Shown here: one piece after another, positions 56,744-64,000 of the stretch
Position numbering within the stretch: the stretch's first letter is position 1
Layout: the number at the start of each line of letters is the position of its first letter
DNA from: Chrysopilus asiliformis
Lineage: Eukaryota; Arthropoda; Insecta; Diptera; Rhagionidae
Direction of reading: 5' to 3'
NCBI GenBank assembly: GCA_964034945.1
Contig: OZ035960.1
Location: forward strand, 49,331,002 to 49,395,001
DNA: 64,000 nucleotides
Notes under the pieces: model-generated
What the model was told of the DNA's origin: nothing
Seen by the model: only the letters and a program-made list of their open reading frames with translations
The model's database searches: none
Position numbers and translations under genes: made by a program

Positions 56744-56849
56744 GCAATTTTTCACGGTGGTTTGCAACACTAAACTCTTTTTAAGGATATAAAAGTTTAT
56801 CGATAAAATATAAAAGCGGACGCGCTTTTCTACGATTTTTATACTGGAT

Positions 56850-57080
56850 ATGAGAATTATAGAGTACTATAGATATATTAGATTTAATATACTGCTTGTA
56901 ACTAATAGAACCAATCGTCAGACACAAAAATTAATTACATTAGAGTTTTTGGTATAACCAAAGATTTTGATTTTCGCCTGCCCGTGCGTCCGGGGACATC
57001 TTACCGATCGAGATACAGACTTGACATTTTTTCCCAGTTGCATTTTTCGTTAATAGCAAAGTTAAGTTCATGAACTGGCA
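56850..57080 (-). mobile_element. INE-1-like family B fragment, inverted
   Basis: ATATTAGATTTAATATACTG, GAACCAATCGTCAGACACAA, AAGATTTTGATTTTCGCCTG and CATTTTTCGTTAATAGCAAA are the complement-order blocks of the 18985 and 32790 copies. The microsatellite is reduced to GTGCGTCCGGGG. Confidence 0.5.
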
Positions 57081-57470
57081 ACATCTAACTATTTATTCCC
57101 TTCGCCCCCATACAAATGAGACAACTTTTTCTAATTTTTTCCAAAATGGTTATTCGATTTGAAAAATTTACAAAGTCAAAATGTGCATGCAATGTGATTT
57201 TTTATGACTCTTCCCTACATCAAAATCCATTCAAACCGTACCTTTCCCGCGCCTCTACAGATTTTTGCGCTTTTCTTGAAAACTTTTTCTTGAAAACTCT
57301 GTAAAAAAAGTACAGAGTCAAAATGTGTTCAGAATAAGCTTTTGCATAATTATGCCTTACAGCAAAATCCAATCGGGCCACTCCTTCCCCTCTCTCTTAT
57401 ACAAATGGATTTTAGTAATAAAAATTTTTTTTGCCCTCATATAGAGCATTGACGATTGTCCCTTCCTTAG

Positions 57471-57711
57471 GCACTTGGCACACCGAATGCGAATTCGCAC
57501 CGCATAGCGAAAAAGTTCAAACTTACCAAGCGATCTTATATCGTATGTCATCTACTAGAGCTCTAATTTGGTATTACGTAAAAATGGCGTATCCGCAAAA
57601 TTGCGGTTTCTACAAAATTAGATCTGATGTAGATGACAGACGATATAAGATCGCTTGGTAAACTTGCACTTTTTGCAATGCGATGCGAATTCGCACTCGG
57701 TGTGCCAAGTC
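57471..57711. mobile_element. TIR element with 6-bp target duplication
   Basis: 241 bp with arms of about 70 bp: GCACTTGGCACACCGAATGC, GAATTCGCACCGCAT, TACCAAGCGATCTTATATCG and their complements. CCTTAG flanks both ends (57465-57470, 57712-57717). The superfamily is uncertain. Overlapping frames on both strands are products of the palindrome. Confidence 0.75.
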
Positions 57712-57783
57712 CCTTAGTGTTTGTAGTTTGGTCTTATATTTTGTATGCGGTTTATGGGCTATTTCTAAAATATGTAAATTTAA

Positions 57784-57955
57784 CACTCTAACTGCCACGT
57801 CAGTCAAAAAGACCTGACACCTAACTGTACACAACGGCCACAATGAAAGTGCCTCATTGTGGCCGTTGTGTACAGTTAGGTGTAAGGCTTAGTGCCTTTT
57901 TGACTGACAACTAAATATTCGAAAAAGGCTTAAAACTGTCGTGGCAGTTAGAGTG
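57784..57955. mobile_element. piggyBac-type MITE, copy 2
   Basis: 172 bp with TTAA on both sides (57780-57783, 57956-57959). Ends CACTCTAACTGCCACG and complement are perfect. The middle is a palindrome around AATGAAAGTGCCTCATT with GTGGCCGTTGTGTACAGTTA on both arms. Same family as 52807-53044. Confidence 0.85.
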
Positions 57956-57959
57956 TTAA

Positions 57960-59058
57960 TAAAATACGAAGAAAATATCAAATTCTTGATTCTACGAAAA
58001 TCGTGTGGTGACCGTGTTACAAAAAAATTAGTTTTAGATTCCCATTGACAAAATTTAAAACCATGATTTATGTATATGGCTTTTTCAAATTTTCCCGCTC
58101 TTTTCGCTAATTTTCGATGATTTTGCATTTATTCAAATAAATATTTGAAACGACTCTATCCTCGTTTTGGTTGTTTTGATTCAGAAAAAAAAATGTTTTT
58201 TTTGTATGCTGCTATTTATGTGGCTACATATTAGACATAGTACATCAGGATCTATTATATTTGATTTTTTTCCATTCAATTGATTATGCTTCGAAAAAGT
58301 CTCTGCACCCCGCAACCACCCTTTGAAAATGTTATGACTTGCTGTTCGATAAACCTGTGGGAGACTATTTTCAATCGAGTCGACAGACCTAATCAATTTT
58401 TTGTCATTTTCATCACATATATTGTATTTTTTTTTTGGTTGGCGGTGATTTCCTTTTTTTTCAAGAAAAATTCAAAATTTGATGAATATTCAAGAAAATC
58501 GAGATGCTGTTGATGGCTGAATTATAAGTTAACTTGATCAACGACGATGACGCCAGTGGATTGAATATTTGATAATCTTTTGATGATCGCTAACTATTGG
58601 CGAGAGCTGTGGACAATTTCAACAAAGCGTTTTGTTCAAATTTCATTTTGTGTTCTTCGCTTTATGGTTGAATAAAATTATTAAAAAGAAATCATTTTTC
58701 ATTCGCTTTTTTATGAAAAACTCAATCATGTGGGTGTAAATCACCGACGAAAAATATCATTTTAATTGAGGATACTAATTGGGCGATGTTGTATTTGGTG
58801 CCAGATATTTTAATTTTTCCAAAGATTTACGGGTATCTTTAGCTAAATGTCTTCAGCTATGTCAGGGATAAATATTTTTAAGGGCACAAGAACGGAAATT
58901 TTAAATTTATGAGTTTTTTAATTAAAGTTGGAAATTAGAGTTGGAAATTAAAGTTGGAAATCAAATTGAAATTCTTGTTTGTTAAACATCAATCATATAT
59001 ATATTTGACTGGTAAACCACTTCACGCAAGTTTGACGCAATGAAAACAAATTTATGTA
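57960..59058. other. Unannotated spacer
   Basis: AT-rich. GTTGGAAATTA-type 12-bp units repeat three times at about 58927-58965. No gene recognised. Confidence 0.4.
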
Positions 59059-60000
59059 CACTCTAGAAAATTTTATTGTAATTTTACCACTAAAATAGTA
59101 GGAAACCATTTTCCTACTATAATTGTAGTAAAATTAAACCGAGTCGTAATGGCTTAAAAGCTATGCATTTTTACTCATTTTGTGGCGTACAAAAGCCACT
59201 TTTACGGGGGAACTTTAAAATAAATAAGAATTAAACGTACAATACTGGTTTAATTTAACGACATTTTTAGTTTAAAATTAAACCGAAAATAGTGTAATAA
59301 CTACCATGGATGTTTAAAATTATACCATTATTGTTGTACTTTTCCTCCTATTTGGTAGCAAAACCGCGTCTTAAGGTGTAATTTTACGACATTTTTTGTT
59401 TGAAAATGGTATTAGAATTTCTCGGCTTATACGGTCTGCAAAAACAAAAAATAATACAACAAAATTATTATATTATTTTTGCGGATGTTTTCACATCCAA
59501 ATTTTCCCCCAACAGGTATGCCCTGAAAACCCATCAGGAGCCTGTTTCTGGTATGGAAGCTGGCTTACCGTCATCAGAGCCTGCTTTACGCAGGCTTACA
59601 GGATTTTGGTGGAGTAAAACTCGATTCGAGTATTTATACTCCGATGCCACAAACCTTATGCGAATTATAAGGTTAAGGCAACATAGCTCCATCGAGCCAG
59701 AGCGAATATCCGTTAACTTGTGAAATAATGAAATTGTCCGTTCAATAATGCAAAAATACCCTGTGAGCGTGTTTTTACACCAAAATGAGAGTAAAAATAT
59801 GAATATTGGTCGAAATTTTACGCAAGGTTTAAAATTACCCTATTTCTAGTGTAAGATTAATGTTTTTTTGGGTGATTTTACAACTTAAATGGTGTGCGAC
59901 CTAAATTCTGATTTTTTTTCGAAATTTTACGACTTTTTTGTAAATTTACCCCGTTTTTACCCCATTTTTCGGTTTAAATTCAAATTCATTTTCTACAGTG
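59059..60000. mobile_element. TA-flanked TIR element (family F), copy 1
   Basis: 942 bp. Left end CACTCTAGAAAATTTTATTG, right end complement CACTGTAGAAAATGAATTTG, with TA at 59057-59058 and 60001-60002. The interior has AATTTTAC / GTAAAATT words in both directions. A frame at 59400-59723 lies inside but resembles no transposase I know. A second copy starts at 63964. Confidence 0.75.
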
Positions 60001-60066
60001 TACATATGCTCAGATTTTTCAAGAAAATTGAACCTTAAATTGAAGACCTTGTTGGAGGCCTGAGTA

Positions 60067-60338
60067 CACTCAGAAAAATGGAGGCTAACTCGACGACCTA
60101 CATACGGCGTAATTGGCCTCGGGCAGGGGCGCGTTCGCCTGCATGTGGGCAAGTAAAACTGAGTTGACCTGTGGTCGGAGAAATTCTGAAATTAAGCCAC
60201 CAGCAGGTGAAATAGGGCATTGGGAGCTGCACGAGTTGACCTTAGATAGGTTAACTCTGACCGCTAGCTGGCTTACAGACACCTCTGTAAGGTCAGAGTT
60301 AACCTGACAAAAAGTTGACCTGGATATTTTTCTGAGTG
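60067..60338. mobile_element. TA-flanked MITE
   Basis: 272 bp. Ends CACTCAGAAAAAT and ATTTTTCTGAGTG with TA on both sides (60065-60066, 60339-60340). Inside, AGGTCAACT / AGTTGACC and AGGTTAACTCTGACC words are inverted. More GC-rich than its surroundings. End type relates it to the 30723 and 45233 elements. Confidence 0.75.
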
Positions 60339-60340
60339 TA

Positions 60341-62330
60341 AAAAGATATTAAAGAAAAGAAGACTACTGAAAGCATTTTTTCACATAGCTTGACGCAGAA
60401 TTTTATTTTATTTAATTTTTTTTGAAGTTATTTCAGTTAAATTGAATATATTTTTATTTCTTTATTTTTAAAGGCTATTAAACATATTTTGGACTGTATT
60501 TTGTAGCCAATAATGCAATTTGAACACCGCTGATGTACTCTTGGGTGCAAAAAACAGCCATCTCCAACATTTAAAATGCTTTAAAAATTAAAAAATCTCT
60601 ATTTCAAATTAAAATGATGTAAGAACACATGCTTTATTTGAATTGTGATTTGTGAATTTTGTAGTAGACCAAAAATCTCACGCTAATATATTTTTTGTCG
60701 CTCCTGAAAAATTTCAAAAAATTGAGGTGACCGGTTTTTTTACCGAGGTCTTCAATTATTCTAGTAAATTCATTATTTTTTCCCGTATGACTGATTCTAC
60801 TGCCTAATTAAAGCTTTAATACGACAATAGCATTTAAAACGAAGTAAAATTTATTAATCTGAGAATTTAAGCGAATGTCAGTTGAACAAAAAAAAAAAAA
60901 CAAAATAGGAAATAACAAGAGGAGATTTGAACAGATACAGGAATATACTCAATATTTAAAATAATATTTGCCCGGTCAATCAATATACACTGACATACGT
61001 GTAGTTATTGGAGTCTGATGAGTCAGGAGAGGTCGCCTGAGTGAAGAATGCCGGGGATGAGAGGCTTTCGTATGTTTAAAGTGGAAAAATAGAATTTGTA
61101 AAACCCACATATGATATGACATTATCACAAATGCATAATTATGCGATTGCACAATTGCACATATTTTTGTGGTGTGTTCCGGTGAAGGTTTCTGGTTCCG
61201 AAGCAAATGAGTTGGGATAGACAGGATTGTGGACAAGGCATCAAATGAAAATTGTACGTGACAAGGGGATTGAGTTGAAGGTAGGCTTAATTTCAAAAAT
61301 ATCCTGCTGGGCGCCCGGCATTATAGTTTGAGGGGTATTTTGTTTATTTGCAATTCAGCTTGATGTCATCAAAAAGAGTTGCATCTCCTCGTTCCGCACT
61401 TCCAACAGTTAATGGTCTTCATGTTCCCTTAGGATAACCAATAATCATAATTGCTCGTCATTATGTTCAGGCCGCGACTGGAATATTTGCTAAGTTGGGC
61501 GGGAAAACTCGCCCCATGTGACTAGCATTGCCACTGCTTTTGACCAGATTAAGGGATGAAGTTGGGTGGCCTTGCCAGATATACAAAAAACGGTTTTTGT
61601 GTTTATTCTCATCCCGGGCTGTCAATTAAAATAATTTCAGTTATCCCACATGTGTCAGACTGAATTCTGCATGTCGTTCGCAATTTCCTGGAACGTGTCA
61701 GATCCGTTTTAGATGTCATCACTTTGACCCATTCCGCTAGCTATGGGCCAATTCCACTGCAATGTTGAAGGGTTGCCCGATTATATGGTTTTAGCTTGCA
61801 TAGTTGAGTTGTATTTATTACAAAATAAAATTTTACTCGCCGATGGAAATTTACACGCTTTTTACTTTCCTCTGCTATAGAAGAAAGTATTGTATTCATG
61901 ACGGAGACCGACTCGTGAACGGAGGCGGATAGAAACTTTCTGATAAGTACAAACTCCGTTTCATGCAAAATACGAGAATGTCCAAATATCTGTCTCAGTC
62001 AGTCGGCTTGTCCGTTTTACGTATCTGAAATAACTTGAGAACGCGTTGAGCTAGTGACTTGAAATGTTCTGTTTTACAAAATTCGTATCCGGTAAACATT
62101 TTTTGGCTAAATTTTAAACTTTTTAGGCTAATACGTTTTTATTATTGGTCCACGTTTTTATTATTGGTCATTAAATGGTCAAAAATTGGAATTTTTGCAT
62201 GATAAGATAGTCAAATCGCAAGCGCAGGACCTAAGCTGACTTTCTGCATTCACCGATTGCCAACTTTTTGACATTAAATTTAATTTTTAGGCATTTATCG
62301 AAAACTTTGATTTTTCGATTTTTTCAAAAT
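60341..62330. other. Spacer with a family B fragment
   Basis: GAACGCGTTGAGCTAGTGAC then TTGAAATGTTCTGTTTTACA near 62038-62080 is a diverged INE-1-like piece preceded by a GTCAGTCGGCTTGTCCG remnant. A 106-codon minus frame at 60976-61296 is unsupported. Confidence 0.35.
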
Positions 62331-63091
62331 GGTAGGGAGAAGTGGTCCACCCTCAAAAGCTTTCCAGAAATCGCATAAACATAAAATTAAATGACAAATA
62401 AAAGTATAATCATGAAGTTTGATCAAAAATATTGTTTATTCGAAAGTAACAAATGAGCGTTTGGTCTGTTTTGGTGTTGGTTTCTTCGGTGTAGTTGTTA
62501 AGCGTCGTTTTCTTCTCCCAAAATCGAGCTGAATTAGAGTAACAGAACAAGCCGCCGGTTCTGTTACTCTAATTCAGCTCGATTTTTGGGAGAAGTTATT
62601 ATCGAGCTTCGCATCGATTTTCGGCCACGATTTGAAACACTCAAAATAACTCATAAAAAAACTTGAAAACACGAAATATGACATTGACAGGGTGGACCAC
62701 TTCACCCTACCAAACGTGGACCACTTCTCCTTACCGACGCTATTTTGCGCGGAATGACGATGCTTCAACAATTGTGGAAAAAAGTGCGGAAATTCGGTGG
62801 ATTTACAAAGTTCATAATGTAAAAAACATTTTAGATTAATTAGCTTATTGAAATTCATGAAGAATTCGTCAAAATGTTGTTGAATGTGAACACTTGCGAA
62901 AACTTTCAACAAAGCTTTTTGGCACTGGTCTGTGAGAATGAGTAAATATACGTCTGCACACTTCAATGACTAATAAAAAACAAGCTGTCATCAAGAGCAA
63001 CCGATGGGAGTTGCATATTCTGTTCTAATGTCACTATTACTAACAAAAATGGTGGTTGATCACTTCTCCCTACGGACCACTTCACCCTACC
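62331..63091. mobile_element. TIR element with repeated end motif
   Basis: Left end GGTAGGGAGAAGTGGTCCAC; complement of the right end GGTAGGGTGAAGTGGTCCGT. The motif GTGGACCACTTC.CC recurs in the middle (62690-62735) and again near 63058-63073. No duplication was fixed. It contains the hairpin at 62512-62595 and the 130-codon minus frame 62574-62966, which encodes translated end motifs and is probably not a gene. Confidence 0.55.
62512..62595. repeat. Near-perfect hairpin, 37-bp stem
   Basis: Arms 62512-62548 (CTTCTCCCAAAATCGAGCTG then AATTAGAGTAACAGAAC) and 62558-62595 pair with one single-base bulge around a 9-base loop AAGCCGCCG. Lies inside the TIR element at 62331-63091. Confidence 0.85.
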
Positions 63092-63211
63092 CGACCCTAC
63101 TTGTTTTTATCAAAATTTAATCCAACTGTTTTAATTTTTTAATGGATTTTTGTGTTACAATGTAATGCATATGCGCTATTTAAAAATGATTTATTGAAAA
63201 ATGGAAGTATT

Positions 63212-63624
63212 AAGGCCAAAATACAATTGGCCCAACACAACATTTACGACGGCAGATTACGGAGACAATGTCGCCCTCCATATACAATTGCGCACACTTT
63301 GTTGTTCTAATCAATATTTGAGCCACACAAAACTTTTTTTTTGTCCCCAATTATCATGCAATCTAAGCAACACAGCATACGAACTATATTTCCTAATACT
63401 TTCTTTAAGTGGCGAAATTTCGTTTTTATGACATCCCTATAAGATTTCATTTTGAATGAACCACTAAATTTTGTGGGCGAGCTGGCCGACAAAAGTTAAA
63501 TTCGATTCAACTTTTTACGGCTGCAAAGTTGGTCGGATTGATTGTATATAGAAGCATATAGAATGAGTTTAAAATCTGAAATGACGCCGTAAATGTTGTG
63601 TTGGGCCAATTGTATTTTGGCCTT
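63212..63624. mobile_element. TIR element (MITE)
   Basis: Ends AAGGCCAAAATACAATTGGC then CCAACACAACATTTACG, perfect on the complement at the right end (63585-63624). About 38 bp of inverted repeat. Outside it GGAAGTATTAA on the left and TTAATACTTCC about 50 bp beyond the right end are also inverted, so the original element may be longer. No clear target duplication. Confidence 0.7.
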
Positions 63625-63963
63625 TGAAAAACCAGCGGTTTTTTTAAAATCTCTATTTCATTAATACTTCCCTTTTGTTCTATATACTCGGTTGCTGCAG
63701 ACCATATGCGAATTATATCGGAAGGAAAAATGTAGAATATATTGAACAATAACACATTTTTTTTTTGAAAAATGTTTAATTCCAGAACTGGGATTAAAAG
63801 TTAATACAAAAAGTATTAAAAATACATCCATTTAGATGTAATACTTTTTTTACACTCTACCAAACTCTAAAAAAATATTGAAAAATTATAAAAATGTGAT
63901 AAAGATTGTAGTTAGTAATTTGAAAGGATTGAAATTAAATAGAAAAGTTCGAATCCAGAAATA
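63625..63963. other. AT-rich spacer
   Basis: No gene or further repeat seen. Confidence 0.4.
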
Positions 63964-64000
63964 CACTCTAGAAAATTTTATTGTAATTTTACCACTATAA
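63964..64000. mobile_element. TA-flanked TIR element (family F), copy 2, cut by window edge
   Basis: TA followed by CACTCTAGAAAATTTTATTG and TAATTTTACCACTA, identical to the first 34 bp of the element at 59059. The rest is beyond the window. Confidence 0.75.

Noticed and set aside
59400..59723. 107-codon frame inside the TA-flanked element as a possible captured gene
   Set aside because: No recognisable domain, and an overlapping alternative frame exists; the element looks non-autonomous.
61014..61050. CTGATGAGTC with a CAGG...CCTG stem, resembling a hammerhead ribozyme core
   Set aside because: The required GAAA after stem II is absent (GTGAAGAA is found) and stems I and III are not evident. 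A similar CTGATGAGTC at 14089 also lacks the second core strand.
63944..63956. GTTCGAATCC, like a tRNA T-loop
   Set aside because: The flanks cannot pair as a T-stem and there is no acceptor stem or A box upstream.

Overview
This window looks like AT-rich euchromatin from an insect, most likely a dipteran. The evidence is eukaryotic: two short secreted-protein genes with GT-AG introns and AATAAA signals, no operon-like packing, and a very high density of small non-autonomous transposons. The two genes belong to the DUF1091 (DM8) family, which is expanded in flies. The commonest repeat has the architecture of the dipteran DINE-1/INE-1 elements. The species cannot be named from this sequence.

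Coding content is small. Gene 1 (8642-9225) and gene 2 (51527-52251) each have a short signal-peptide exon, one intron and a single long exon carrying the family's CPLK motif. A 92-codon open frame at 25778-26056, just beside a dispersed repeat, may be a 5'-truncated relative. No enzyme, transposase or reverse transcriptase could be recognised. Nearly all other open frames lie in repeats, in microsatellites, or in AT-rich DNA without recognisable similarity.

The rest is largely a mosaic of transposon copies and unannotatable spacer. (1) DINE-like elements with subterminal inverted repeats, a TCCG/TCTG microsatellite core and a 3' hairpin lie at 1-351, 4195-5750 (with a second copy nested inside), 21661-22218, 41360-41605 and 42654-43230; more diverged relatives are scattered between. 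(2) Helitron-like copies lie near 12940-14280, 50340-51236 and 55257-55710, with a 5' end at 32390-32455. (3) Terminal-inverted-repeat elements, several with visible target duplications, fall into groups: TA-flanked (13275-14220, 18035-18192, 21433-22548, 26101-26597, 48969-50085, 55757-55873, 59059-60000, 60067-60338), TTA-flanked (40450-40589, 40593-41005, 41663-42228, 44743-45173), TTAA-flanked (52807-53044, 57784-57955), a hAT-like element with an 8-bp duplication (5209-5643), and elements with 5- and 6-bp duplications (45916-46286, 57471-57711).

Insertions are often nested, so their relative order can be read: at 4195-5750 a DINE-like copy carries both an inverted DINE-like copy and a hAT-like MITE, and at 21433-22548 a TA-flanked MITE carries a DINE-like copy. 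A perfect 142-bp palindrome sits at 53418-53559. I found no convincing tRNA, rRNA, CRISPR or new multigene system. The most informative content is the set of precisely bounded non-autonomous elements and the two DUF1091 genes.
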